64,000 nucleotides of DNA from JALYXI01 sp963795835. Lineage in GTDB: Bacteria; Acidobacteriota; Terriglobia; Bryobacterales; Bryobacteraceae. The stretch is from contig CAWCJC010000008.1 in assembly GCA_963795835.1 (NCBI GenBank), forward strand, positions 372,001 to 436,000. Reading direction: 5' to 3'. Shown in pieces: positions 9,097 to 18,245 of this stretch (its first letter is position 1; the number at the start of each line of letters is the position of its first letter). Under the pieces are notes generated by a model. The model saw only the letters and a list, made by a program, of their open reading frames with translations. It was not told where the DNA came from and did no database searches. Both the position numbers and the translations under genes were made by a program.

Positions 9097-9656
9097 TTAG
9101 GACCGGACTTATTGTTCATCTCGCGCAGGGAATTAGTTACTCCCGCATCGACTTCGAGCTTTCTGGCGAAGAGCCAGAGTAAGTCGGAGAGACGGTTCAG
9201 GTACATCAGGATATTCGGTTCCACTGCTTCTCCCGATTCGATGAGGCGGACAACGCAGCGCTCGGCTCGCCGGCAGACAGTACGGGCGAGGTCGAAGAAA
9301 GCTCCCGCGGGATGTTCGCCGGGGAGGGACCAATCGGAGAGCATACCGGGAAGAGCTTCGAGTTCATAGACCTGTTGGGTGAGGCCTTCGACCAGTTCCG
9401 GCGTAACGGGCACTTGGGCTTTGCGGCTTTCAGGAGGGGTGGCAAGTCCGGAACCGACGCGGAAGAGTTCGCGCTGGATGAGCTTGGTGCGGTCTCGCAG
9501 ATTTTCGTCTTCGCAGTGGGATCGGGCGATGCCGAGTACAGAGTTCAGTTCATCGACGGTACCGTAGCTTTCGACGCGCAGGGAGGCTTTCGAAACGCGG
9601 ATGCCTCCGGCAAGGCCGGTCTGGCCACTGTCGCCGGTTTTAGTTGCGATGCTCAT
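9078..9656 (-). CDS. pduO: PduO-type ATP:cob(I)alamin adenosyltransferase
   Basis: This 192-residue protein opens with SIATKTGDSGQTGLAGG and has the RVESYGTVDELNSVLG segment and the late helix RRAERCVVRL..., then YLNRLSDLLWLFARKLE. These are the ATP- and cobalamin-binding signatures of the PduO family. The enzyme transfers adenosyl from ATP to reduced cobalamin, making coenzyme B12 in the cytoplasm. It is the first gene of a set with BtuF, BtuD and BtuC, so imported corrinoid would be adenosylated at once. Only 46 bases separate it from the upstream VWFA gene, and no cobalamin riboswitch was recognised there. Confidence 0.93.
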   Translation of the reverse strand: MSIATKTGDSGQTGLAGGIRVSKASLRVESYGTVDELNSVLGIARSHCEDENLRDRTKLIQRELFRVGSGLATPPESRKAQVPVTPELVEGLTQQVYELEALPGMLSDWSLPGEHPAGAFFDLARTVCRRAERCVVRLIESGEAVEPNILMYLNRLSDLLWLFARKLEVDAGVTNSLREMNNKSGPKWSRAW

Positions 9657-9702
9657 GAGATTTCAGTTTAGGGCATCTCGCGGCGCTGGCCCGGGAGGAC
9701 AC

Positions 9703-11751
9703 CTAGGGGACGATCCAGATGTTAGATTGCCAAAAGGCTGCCTTGTTGGTAGCGGGGTTGAGGACGGAGACCTGGCAGGTGTAGCTGCCGGGGCTCAGGT
9801 GGTCGAGTGGCACTTGAATTTTGAGCGGGGCTGTTTTCAGGCGGTTGTCGGGCGAGCCTGTGACTGCGATCGGTGCGGTTTCGTAGACGTTCGCGTTGTC
9901 TTGGTAGAAGGTGACATACGCGACTACGGGTTGCGGCGCTTCCGGGCCTTGTTGATAGGCCTGAAGGTACGCTGTCATCTCTTTCTGTTTACTGAATACG
10001 CGCGTCACGCTGGGGAGCACTTTCTTGCCGTTTTCCACCAGCGGGTTGATGGCTTGGGTGTGGAGCTTATCTTTGGCGCTGTAGAGAGCATCTTGCATGT
10101 CGACCGATTGGCTGCTGAGCACGACGGAACTCGTCGCTAAGCGGTCTTGGTCTTTGTTGAGGTTCGGGATCACAAAGTTGCTGATGTAAGTGCCGATGCG
10201 GCCCGTTTCGGCGTCTCTTGCCAGCACCTTCAGCGTGTACTTACCGGGTAGGAGCGTGAAACCGGCGTCATACGCGGCGGGGCGTTTCGAGAGTTGCTCG
10301 GCAGTTTCGCCCGTCAGCTTGATATCGATCTTGTCACGCAGGTTGGCGACGGTGGATTGGCCTTCTTTGATTTCGCCAACGAAATCGATGAGGGTATGCT
10401 CGGCCCCGCCTTTCTTGGCGCGGGCCAGTTCGCTACCGGGAATTTTGACGGTGAGGGGTACGAAATATTCGGCGCGGTTGAGCTGGAAGTAGTTCACTTC
10501 GATGGCGAGGGTGAGCTCCGTGATGGGGTCGCCTTGCATGAGCGCGTCTTCGAGCTGGCGTTCTTTATCCGTGGAGTTGAATTTCTTGAATTCCTTTCCG
10601 GCGTAGAAGCTTTGGCGGTAATCGAGTTTGGCCTGGAGTTCGGCGTTGACGGTGATCTTGACGCGGCGCATTTTGCCGTCGAGCGTAGGGTTTGAGGTGT
10701 AGTAACCGACAACGTAATAGCCGGTGACGGCTTGCTGGGCACGAACGATGCCTTGAGAGAGGTCGTTGTTGTCGAAGAAGGCTTTGCCGCCGGTGTCGGC
10801 CGCGATGGAGAAGAGGGAATCCTGCGAGCGGTAGAGATTCGTGGAGACAGCGGCAGCGGACGCGCCGTTGTACATGGCGACTCCTCCGGGGGAGGCTTGT
10901 GTCGCGTCTCCGAGAGGGGCGAGCGCGACCAGGCCGCGGGCATCGATGGGCCAGAGCGCGACGCCGGCGCGGATGCTGGCGTTGACGGTAGCGAAGAGTT
11001 GGGCCTGATTATCGACGCCGTTCAGACGAAGGCCGCTCGAGAAATAGAGAAGGATCTTCTTCTCGCCCAAGCGGCCGAGCATGTTGGCGGCGGTTTGCAG
11101 GGCAGCGAGTTGGCGATCGGTATTGAACAGGTTGAACTCGCCATCGTTCTGGCCGAACGCCGCGCCCACGTCGGGCGTGCTGGCATCGGTGGGGTTGCCA
11201 GTGTAGTCCTGCTCTTCGCCGACCATCAGGGTGCGGATGGTGACCAGGAGCGCGGCTCGGTCCTGCGTGAAATCGTTCAAGACCTGGACGGAGCCGCCGG
11301 CATATTGAAGGATGGCGACCATGTCCGACTCCGTCATTTGCGTGCGCAGGAAGCGCTGGGCGGCTTCAAGGGCGCGGATCTGGTCGGCGGGGCGCATGGA
11401 GGACATGTCGAAATACAGGGCGAGCAGGCGGCGGTTCTTGAAGCGCGTATCGCCGGGCGTTTCAGCGGAGATTTGCGTGTGGTGGAGCTTGGGGATCGGC
11501 GAGACGGCTTCGGTGAAGGGCGCGGCGACGGTTTCGGAAAGCTGTTGGTAATCGGCGAAAGCAACGGTTTGGGGCTTGCCGTCCTCGGTGATGATGAAGT
11601 CGTTCTTCGTGAGGTTGGGGATGGGGTTGCCGGCCTTGTCTTTGACGCCTACGGTTTCGATGACCAAGTGGGTGGTTGTGGAGAAAATCGGTTTCTCGGG
11701 ATCCTGTGCTTGAAGTGTGAGGGCCAGGAGGGAGAGCGTGAGGAGTCGCAT
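9703..11751 (-). CDS. Secreted VWFA-domain protein, Acidobacteria type
   Basis: 682 residues with a signal peptide (MRLLTLSLLALTLQAQ), followed by a short beta domain containing NDFIITEDGKPQTVAF. A von Willebrand A-like domain begins near RRLLALYFDMSSMRPADQI, a degenerate metal-binding DxSxS loop typical of the VWFA-related proteins common in Acidobacteria. The C-terminal 300 residues are beta-rich, with repeated strand patterns, and no enzymatic motif is visible. It starts 3 bases after the stop of the TonB-dependent receptor gene, so the two are co-expressed and may both act at the outer membrane or cell surface. The exact function is unknown. Confidence 0.78.
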   Translation of the reverse strand: MRLLTLSLLALTLQAQDPEKPIFSTTTHLVIETVGVKDKAGNPIPNLTKNDFIITEDGKPQTVAFADYQQLSETVAAPFTEAVSPIPKLHHTQISAETPGDTRFKNRRLLALYFDMSSMRPADQIRALEAAQRFLRTQMTESDMVAILQYAGGSVQVLNDFTQDRAALLVTIRTLMVGEEQDYTGNPTDASTPDVGAAFGQNDGEFNLFNTDRQLAALQTAANMLGRLGEKKILLYFSSGLRLNGVDNQAQLFATVNASIRAGVALWPIDARGLVALAPLGDATQASPGGVAMYNGASAAAVSTNLYRSQDSLFSIAADTGGKAFFDNNDLSQGIVRAQQAVTGYYVVGYYTSNPTLDGKMRRVKITVNAELQAKLDYRQSFYAGKEFKKFNSTDKERQLEDALMQGDPITELTLAIEVNYFQLNRAEYFVPLTVKIPGSELARAKKGGAEHTLIDFVGEIKEGQSTVANLRDKIDIKLTGETAEQLSKRPAAYDAGFTLLPGKYTLKVLARDAETGRIGTYISNFVIPNLNKDQDRLATSSVVLSSQSVDMQDALYSAKDKLHTQAINPLVENGKKVLPSVTRVFSKQKEMTAYLQAYQQGPEAPQPVVAYVTFYQDNANVYETAPIAVTGSPDNRLKTAPLKIQVPLDHLSPGSYTCQVSVLNPATNKAAFWQSNIWIVP

Positions 11752-11754
11752 GTG

Positions 11755-14529
11755 TTAGAACCTCGCCCTAATGACGGCTTGCAGGCTGCGCATCGGGTTC
11801 ACGGCGAAGGGTACGCCGAATTGGCTGCTGGTGACGAGCGTGTTCCAGCCGGAATACACGGGATGGTTGAGCGTATTTGTGGAATCCAGGCGGAAATCGA
11901 TGTTGTAGTGGTCGCCTTTGCGGAAGGTGCGGCCGAGGGAGGTGTTGAAGGCGAACTGGCGTGGGCCTTCGATCGTATTGCGGCCGGCGTTGCCCCAGCG
12001 GCCCGGCTGGGGATTGGAGTAAGAGGCGCGGCTGAGATTGTCGCCGCCGAGGTAATCGGGGCGGACAGTACCGGTAACTCCGGTGCCCTGGACGACGGTG
12101 AAGTAGATGGGGGTTTGGGGAAGTCCGGAGCCGGCGGTAAGGCGGTTAGTGATGGTCCATTCCTTAAGGACGCGGCCGCGCCAGCCGCCCATGAGCATTC
12201 CGCCCGATAGGCCCATGCCGCTGGAATACTGGCTGGTAAGGGTGAAAAGGTGGCGCTGGTCGAAGTTGGAAAGAGCGCGTTCGGCGCGGAGGTCGAGCCA
12301 GTTCTGGGCGATGAGCGGACCGCCTTGGTTCTTGCCGCCGAGCGCGGCATCGTCGATCGATTTCGACCAGGTGTAGTGAGCCGTAACGGCGAGGCCGGCG
12401 TGGAGCCGGCGCCGGACTTCGAACTCGGCGGAGTGGCGGATGGAAGTGCCATTCGATTCGAGATAAGTGAAGCCCACGGGGCAGAGCGGGCAGGGGTTGA
12501 CGGCACCGGTTGGATAAGTGTTGGGCAGCGATTGCTGCTGCGCGCGGGTGCCCTTGATGCCGAGATAGTTGACGAGGAGGACAAGGCCATGGGGCAGGTC
12601 GCGCTGGGCGGAGAGCTGGAAGTTTTGGGCGAGGCCAATGCGGAAGCGGGGATCGACCGCGTAGGTGTTCCGGTTGAGGAGATTGGTTGAAACGAAGCCA
12701 TTCGCGAGTGTGAGCGGGTTATCGGGCGAATTTTGGACGCGCAGGCTTGTCGAGAGCGGGAACTGCTGGGCCATTTGGGTGGCAATCGCTTGATATACGC
12801 TCGTATCGTAATAGATGCCATAGCCGCCACGGACGACGAGCGAGGAGGCGGGAATGGGGCGTAGGGCGAAGCCGAAGCGCGGGGCGAAGTTGTTGCGGTC
12901 GGGCTGGAGCTTGGCGTCGAGGACCGGGGTGGCAGCGGTGAAGTTGCGCGCGATGTTGAGGTTGACCAGCCGGCCATAGAGTTCATCAATGGGGGAGGAA
13001 TATTCCCAGCGAAGGCCGAGGGTAAGGGTGAGGTTCGGCTTGAATCGCCAATCGTCGGATACGTAAAGGTCGGGCTGAATGGAACGGAAGTACTTGTCGG
13101 CGTTGCCGAAGGCGAGGGAGCTTGTGTCGGGGATGCCGGCGAGGAAGTCAGTGAAGTCGTTGCCGGTGGCGGCTCCAGTGAAGGCGAAGCTGCCGCGGGC
13201 GTCCTGTTGAGAGAGAGCGTTGAATTGGAGACGGCGGTAGTCTCCACCCCAAGTGATGTTGTGGCGTTGGCGATTCCAAGTGGTTTCGAGGCCAAGGGCG
13301 GTGGTCTGGTTATGGTTGCGGGCGAACTGGGCGTCCTGGAGTGTGGCGATGCCGCTCGAGAAGGAAAGTTGAGGCGGGCCGTAATTCGCGGGATCTTGGA
13401 GGTTACCTTCGATGCCGGCCTGGCCTGAGACGTTGGCGCGGTTTTCGAAGAAAGGGTCGGAGTTGGTGACCAGGCGGCTAAAGGTGAAGCTCAAGATCGA
13501 ATAAAGGCGCGGGCGCCAGTTATGGATGAGACTGATGCCGGTGTTGATGCCGGTACTTTGGGCACGGTCGGTGAAGCCGAAGATGCTGGAGGTATCGGTG
13601 CGGGTGCTTTGGAAGTTGAAGTTGCCTGTGAGCTGGTTCCGTTGGGAGATGCGCTTTTGCCAGCGGGCTTGGAGGCTGTCATCGTGGGTGGCTCCGCGAA
13701 GGGCAGTTTGAAAATTGTAGAAGTTGCTGGAGAAATTGGGGAGCGGGTAGAGGCGCAGCAGGGCCGCGGCTTGGGGACTGAGCAGGGCAGGGCTTGCGCG
13801 TTGGGCGAGCGTGGGGACAAGGGCTGAGCCGATGGTGCTATCGCCGTTGCGGGTCCATTGATAAGTGACGCCGATTTGGGGGCCGTTGCGGATCAGGTGC
13901 GGGATCCTGATAGGTCCGCCGAAGGAGGAGACGCCTTGCACGCGGTTATAGCCGGGGCGAGGGGTGGTTTGGCCGGTGAGGGAGTAAGGCTTGGCGTCAA
14001 AGGAGGAGTTCCCGAGAATGACGCCGAGGCTGGCGTTGTACAGGCCTTTGCCGAAACCGCGGGCATTTCCGAAGGCGCCGGATTGTCCGAAGACGGAGGC
14101 GGCGCCGTTGACCGCGCTGCCATTGATGAGCATGGAATCTACGGCTTTTTCCTGGAGTTTGGGTTCGGGGGCGGGGGCTTCCTTCTGGGCAGTTTCGGTT
14201 GTGGTGGGTGGGGCTGGCGGCGGTGACGGAGGGGCTTGGCGGACCTGGGCCTTGAGCTCTTCTACGGTGAGCATGCGGAGCTCAATCGCAGCGGGGTTGG
14301 TGGCGGTGTCGGTTGCGGCGGCGGCGAAGCCTTGCATAGAGACGGAGAGAGTGAAGGGGTCGCCTGGGGAGAGGTCGGGGAAGGTGAAGTTGCCTTGGGG
14401 GTCGGTAAGGGTTTTTTGGGTGACGGTGCCGCGGTGAGCTGTCACAACGGCACCGGGAACGGGCAGATTGCCGGTTTTGACTTGGCCGTGGAACTCGGCG
14501 GCGAGGAGGAGGAAGATGGCGCGCAGCAT
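11755..14529 (-). CDS. Oar-like TonB-dependent receptor with carboxypeptidase-regulatory-like N-terminus
   Basis: About 924 residues from ATG 14529, chosen because MLRAIFLLLAAEFHGQ gives a signal peptide; an upstream frame extension of 23 codons lacks one. After a CarboxypepD-like module (VPGAVVTAHRG, DPQGNFTFPDLSPGDPF) comes a proline/alanine-rich linker, a plug-like region and a long beta-barrel. Barrel hallmarks are FAPRFGFALRP, YTWSKSIDDAALGG and the terminal aromatic residue in VIRARF. Such receptors take up or bind large ligands at the outer membrane. It is shorter than the other four receptors in the window and its module is reduced. It is upstream of and nearly fused to the VWFA gene. 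The ligand is unknown; a role as cobalamin receptor for the genes downstream is possible but unsupported. Confidence 0.85.
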   Translation of the reverse strand: MLRAIFLLLAAEFHGQVKTGNLPVPGAVVTAHRGTVTQKTLTDPQGNFTFPDLSPGDPFTLSVSMQGFAAAATDTATNPAAIELRMLTVEELKAQVRQAPPSPPPAPPTTTETAQKEAPAPEPKLQEKAVDSMLINGSAVNGAASVFGQSGAFGNARGFGKGLYNASLGVILGNSSFDAKPYSLTGQTTPRPGYNRVQGVSSFGGPIRIPHLIRNGPQIGVTYQWTRNGDSTIGSALVPTLAQRASPALLSPQAAALLRLYPLPNFSSNFYNFQTALRGATHDDSLQARWQKRISQRNQLTGNFNFQSTRTDTSSIFGFTDRAQSTGINTGISLIHNWRPRLYSILSFTFSRLVTNSDPFFENRANVSGQAGIEGNLQDPANYGPPQLSFSSGIATLQDAQFARNHNQTTALGLETTWNRQRHNITWGGDYRRLQFNALSQQDARGSFAFTGAATGNDFTDFLAGIPDTSSLAFGNADKYFRSIQPDLYVSDDWRFKPNLTLTLGLRWEYSSPIDELYGRLVNLNIARNFTAATPVLDAKLQPDRNNFAPRFGFALRPIPASSLVVRGGYGIYYDTSVYQAIATQMAQQFPLSTSLRVQNSPDNPLTLANGFVSTNLLNRNTYAVDPRFRIGLAQNFQLSAQRDLPHGLVLLVNYLGIKGTRAQQQSLPNTYPTGAVNPCPLCPVGFTYLESNGTSIRHSAEFEVRRRLHAGLAVTAHYTWSKSIDDAALGGKNQGGPLIAQNWLDLRAERALSNFDQRHLFTLTSQYSSGMGLSGGMLMGGWRGRVLKEWTITNRLTAGSGLPQTPIYFTVVQGTGVTGTVRPDYLGGDNLSRASYSNPQPGRWGNAGRNTIEGPRQFAFNTSLGRTFRKGDHYNIDFRLDSTNTLNHPVYSGWNTLVTSSQFGVPFAVNPMRSLQAVIRARF

Positions 14530-14616
14530 GTTTTTTGAATGTGAGTTAGGTCGCGACCCCAGAGGGGTTACAACTTGACGCTGATGAACGCATATCACAG
14601 TAGAAGGGCATCGGGA

Positions 14617-16277
14617 TTAGTTGGCTGAGGGCTTTTCCGCGCGTTCGATGATCAGAATGGGCATAATGGCTTTTTGCGGTTCGAGTTTGAGTCCTAGCTG
14701 TTCCTGGAGGGCGGTGAAGAGAGAAGGGCCCGAGAGGTCCGGGGCGGGGATGCCGGGGGGAGGGTCAGGGGTCCATTCCAGGTTCCAATTGAAGTGGCCT
14801 TTGAGACCGGTTTTGTCGATAACGGGTCTGATCGAGCTGAGTCGGCCAACAATTTCGCTCATGATCTCCGATATCCGCCGAGGTGGCATCAGGGCAGCGC
14901 GTGACATGCGGATGGCCTGGGGACCAAGTTCTCCGTCTTGGGGGGTGAAGTCTTGAGCCGCCCTTCGCGATTGTCAGAGCGTACACTGGCATTTCGCTGA
15001 CATCGTTTCTCACAACCAAGTGAAACCGATCCGCTAAGAGAGAGCCCACACGCTCTTCTATTTGACGGCGAAATTCTTCCCTTTGTTCATCGCTTAAATT
15101 CCTTCAGACTCGAGTTGGTAGGCCAGATTGCTCATATTTCGCGGTGAAATCGAATTTATCGGTCGCTAACCACGCGGGACCCCCAACTATCTGGGATTCG
15201 CGAACGTGACGGAAAGTTCTTGATCAAATGTCTTCACGGTCATGTTGGCGATTTTGAAATGCCGGGAGGCTGAAGGTCCACGAAGATGCCGCCGAGAGCT
15301 TTGGGATCGGAAGGCTTAATCGTGGCGACATCGAAGGTGAGTTTCGGCTGTTGCGCCTGGAGACGGAAAACTCCGACAGCAACGGGCGCGACGACGGCGC
15401 CTATAGCGGCGCAGGCAAGCAGAAGCTTCCGGCCAGCGCTGAGTTTGCGCGAGATGGCCCTGGTCAGGATGGACTCGATGCGCGTTCTTAGCGGGGATCC
15501 GGAAATTCCCGCAACGCACGGGAGTGGCGATTCCAGGCAAAATCTGCAGACGTTCAAGATGCCTTCGGCGTAAGCTTCGGGAGCATTGCCCTGGCGTAAG
15601 ACTTCTTCGTCGCAGGCGCGTTCGCGTTCCGCGACCAGTCTTGAGCCGATCCACCAGACCAGCGGGTGGAACCAGAAAAGGGACTCGACCGCCATGTGGA
15701 TCGCGGCAGTCAGGTTGTCGTGCCGGCGCACGTGGCAGAGTTCGTGAGCGACAATCGCCTGCCATTGCTCCGGGGCCAAGCGCGTCAGGATGTCTTCGGG
15801 CAGAAGGAGCACTGGGTTCAGGACGCCGAAGACTCCGGGTTCCATTGCGGTTGCGGATGAGAACGCAGCGATCGGAAGGGCGAGGTTGAGGGGCTTGGCG
15901 CGGCTCGCGATGCGCTGTACGCTGCGCCATCGCAAGAACCATCGGACCGCGACGAAGAGGAAGCCTAGTATCCAGACTACTTCGAGCAGGGGCATTGCAT
16001 CACTGCTTTGGGACGGCAGTGGAGTGAGGCTGTAGGCAAGTTGCGGGGTCGCCAGGGTTTCAGCGGCCTTGGACAGAACGGTGGCGGAGTGGGACAGCGC
16101 GGGCGCGGGCAGGAGCTTGCCTGTGTTTACCAGAAGGGAGAACGGGATAAGGAATTTGACGGACGCGGCGAGCCAGATAAAGAAGCGGACTTGTGGGCGG
16201 TTGTGACGCAAAAGTGCGGTGAGCGCGATTGCGCCTACGGCGAAGAGAGTGGATTGCCACAGGTGATTGACGATCAT
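14617..16277 (-). pseudogene. M56 peptidase fused to a TIGR03435 domain, frame broken several times
   Basis: The first 345 residues are a BlaR1/MecR1-like M56 membrane peptidase: several hydrophobic segments, the zinc motif HELCH in VAHELCHVRRHDN, and a FWFHPLVWW helix. The frame then enters a soil-associated TIGR03435 domain (FDVATIKPSDPKALGGIF). The remainder of that domain is readable in other frames: FKIANMTVKT, QIVGGPAWLATDKFDFTAKY, LADRFHLVVRND, VIDKTGLKGHFNWNLEWTPD and GPSLFTALQEQLGLKLEP. Reconstruction needs one missing base near 15254, extra bases near 15226, 15210 and 14940-14945, and leaves an in-frame TGA at 15104-15106. The net frame is consistent with a protein of about 552 residues. 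It overlaps the BlaI-like gene by 4 bases. It is the most damaged gene here and could be a real pseudogene. Confidence 0.75.
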
Positions 16278-16660
16278 TGGGCCACATCCTTCTTTTCGAG
16301 TTTGCGGATCAGTTTTTCGCTTTCTCTTACGTCATCAAGAGTCAGTTTGCCGGTTTCGATCAGGTGCGACATCACGGGCTGAGTGCGTCCGCCGAACAGG
16401 CTCAGCAGATCGTCAATCAGGCGGCCTTGCGCTTTGTCGCGGGTGAGGACGGCTTCAAAGATGTGCGCGTTGCTGATTTTTCTTGCGCGGCGGAGGGCCC
16501 CTTTGTTTTCGAGCCGGTAGACGGTGGTTTGGATGGTGGTGTAGGCGGGACGGTCTTTGAGTGGGAAGGCTTCCTGGATCTCACGGATGGAGAGAGATCC
16601 GTTGGACCAGAGGGCATCCATAATTTGCATTTCGAGTCTGGTGAGGCGCGAGGCCGGCAT
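16274..16660 (-). CDS. BlaI/MecI-type transcriptional repressor
   Basis: About 128 residues from ATG 16660; a five-codon longer start is possible. The winged helix-turn-helix spans LTRLEMQIMDALWSNGSLSIREIQEAF and YTTIQTTVYRLENKGALRR, characteristic of the BlaI/MecI/CopY family. The C-terminal part (about 75-128) supplies the dimerisation helices. Family members repress a co-transcribed M56 sensor peptidase gene and are inactivated by proteolysis. Here the M56 gene begins within the last 4 bases of this gene. Palindromic operator-like sequences precede the start (16669-16700), consistent with autoregulation. Confidence 0.9.
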   Translation of the reverse strand: MPASRLTRLEMQIMDALWSNGSLSIREIQEAFPLKDRPAYTTIQTTVYRLENKGALRRARKISNAHIFEAVLTRDKAQGRLIDDLLSLFGGRTQPVMSHLIETGKLTLDDVRESEKLIRKLEKKDVAQ

Positions 16661-16668
16661 GACCCTAC

Positions 16669-16700
16669 TATACACGTTTGTTTTTCTACTACATGTATTT
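16669..16700. promoter_or_regulatory. Candidate BlaI-type operator
   Basis: Just upstream of the BlaI-like start lie ACTATACACG and, about 10 bases further, ACTACATGTA, the latter containing the perfect palindrome TACATGTA at 16690-16697. BlaI/MecI operators are built from TACA/TGTA half-sites, so this is a plausible autoregulatory site. It rests on motif resemblance and position only. Confidence 0.5.
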
Positions 16701-16723
16701 TCTTCCGCCAGAAAGGCCGAGTT

Positions 16724-18242
16724 CTACCTAACTTGAGCCCGAATGGATTCCGCTTGGGCCTGAATGGCTTTTTTCTTTGGAGCTGTGATACGGGTCAGAT
16801 TCTTGACCTGCATGATCATCCTCGGATTGCCGGCCAGCATGGTTTCGTGGCGGATCAGGAAATCCCAGTAGAGGGTAGTAAAGGGGCAGGCATTCTCGCC
16901 CACGCTTTCGGCTGGATTATAGCGGCAGTTCTGGCAATAGTTACTCATGCGCTGGATGTACTTGCCGGATGCGACATACGGTTTTGACGCCATCACGCCG
17001 CCGTCGCCGTACTGCGACATCCCGAGTGTGTTCGGAAGTTCTACCCACTCGACCGCGTCGATATAGACTGCGAGATACCAGCCGTGAACCTGCTGCGGTT
17101 CGACGCCGAGCAGCAGGCAATAAAGTCCGGTCACCATCAGGCGCTGGATGTGATGCGCGTAGCCGTATTTAAGGGTTTGACCAAGCGCGTCATGGAGGCA
17201 GGCCATGTCGGTTTCCCCCGTCCAGTAGAAAGCGGGGAGTTTCTCTTTGGCCTGGAGATAGTTTCGTTCCAGATACTCCGGCATGAGAAGCCAGTAGACT
17301 CCCCGAACGTATTCGCGCCAGCCCAGGATTTGTCGGATGAAACCTTCGGCGGAATGCAGCGGGACGTGGCCGTCGTGGTGGGCTTGCTCGGCGGCGCGGA
17401 TAACGTCGCGGGGATCGAGCAGTTTGAGGTTCATCGCGGCGGAGAGGCGCGAGTGGTAAAGATAGGGCTGTTCGGTCCACATCGCGTCCTGATAATCGCC
17501 GAAGTGCGGGAGAGCTTCGGTGATGAAGATGGCGAGCGCTTCCTGAGCTTGGGCCGGGGTGACGGGGAAGTCGAACGACTCAAGCTTGCCGGGGTGATCG
17601 GGAAATTCGCGTTCCACCATGCTGAGCACCTCGCGGGTGGTTTCGTCGGGCGGGAAGGTTTTCATCCAGCTGAGCGTGGCGGGGCCGGCTTTTCCGAAAG
17701 CTTTTGCGGTTTTCGGGATCGTAATTCCATTTGCCGCCCAGGGGCTTGCCGCTTTCCATGAGGTAGGCATACTTTTCGCGCATCTTGCGATAGAAGAACT
17801 CCATGCGGAGCTGTTTTTTGTCGCCCGCGTAGGCGGCGAAGTCTTCGATGGTCGCAAGGAAGTGGCGGTCGGTGCGGATCTCCAAAGGGAGGGCGGTTTG
17901 TTTCAGGGCTTCGCGGACGCGGTATTCGCCGGGTTCGGTGACGATGAGTTGTTTGGGCTTGAGTTTGGCGGTGGTGGCGGCGAGTTCGGCTGGGAAGGAG
18001 TTTTGGTTTTTGGGGTCGTCCAGATTGCGGTAGTGAACTTTGATGCCCTCTTTGCGAAGACTCTCGGCAAAGTGGCGCATGGCGGCAAAGAAGAGCGCAA
18101 TGCGGCATTTGTGGCTCCAGGCGTGGGTGGCTTCTTCGCGGACTTCGGCCATCCAGACTGCGTCGTGTTTGGGGTCGAAGCCGTCGAAAGCGGAGGAGTC
18201 TCGGTTTAGTTGATCACCGAGTACCAGAACGAGATTACGCAC
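16724..18242 (-). pseudogene. Cryptochrome/photolyase-related protein (FeS type) with one frameshift
   Basis: The first frame (ATG 18242) gives the photolyase-related N-terminus LVLVLGDQLNRDSSAFDGFD, RIALFFAAMRHFAESLR and GGKWNYDPENRK. The second gives the FAD-binding helical domain (AEGFIRQILGWREYVRGVYW, NTLGMSQYGDGGVMASKPY) and the C-terminal cluster ligands in SNYCQNCRYNPAESVGENAC. They join at an A4/T4 run (17702-17705) if one base is removed, giving 505 residues, normal for FeS bacterial cryptochromes and photolyases. These bind FAD and a 4Fe-4S cluster and repair (6-4) photoproducts or act as photoreceptors. The gene lies 3 bases after the CdsA stop on the same strand. A sequence error is more likely than real inactivation. 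Confidence 0.85.
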
Positions 18243-18245
18243 AAC

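Noticed and set aside
9657..9702. Possible cobalamin riboswitch before the PduO gene
   Set aside because: Only 46 bases are available, too short for a B12 riboswitch, and no B12-box-like sequence was seen.
10732..12210. 492-residue plus-strand open frame
   Set aside because: Lies opposite the VWFA and receptor genes, spans their junction and shows composition without domain motifs; a shadow of G+C-rich codon use.
11799..13295. 498-residue frame on the minus strand within the receptor gene
   Set aside because: Serine/proline-rich low-complexity frame-shadow of the receptor; no coherent domain.
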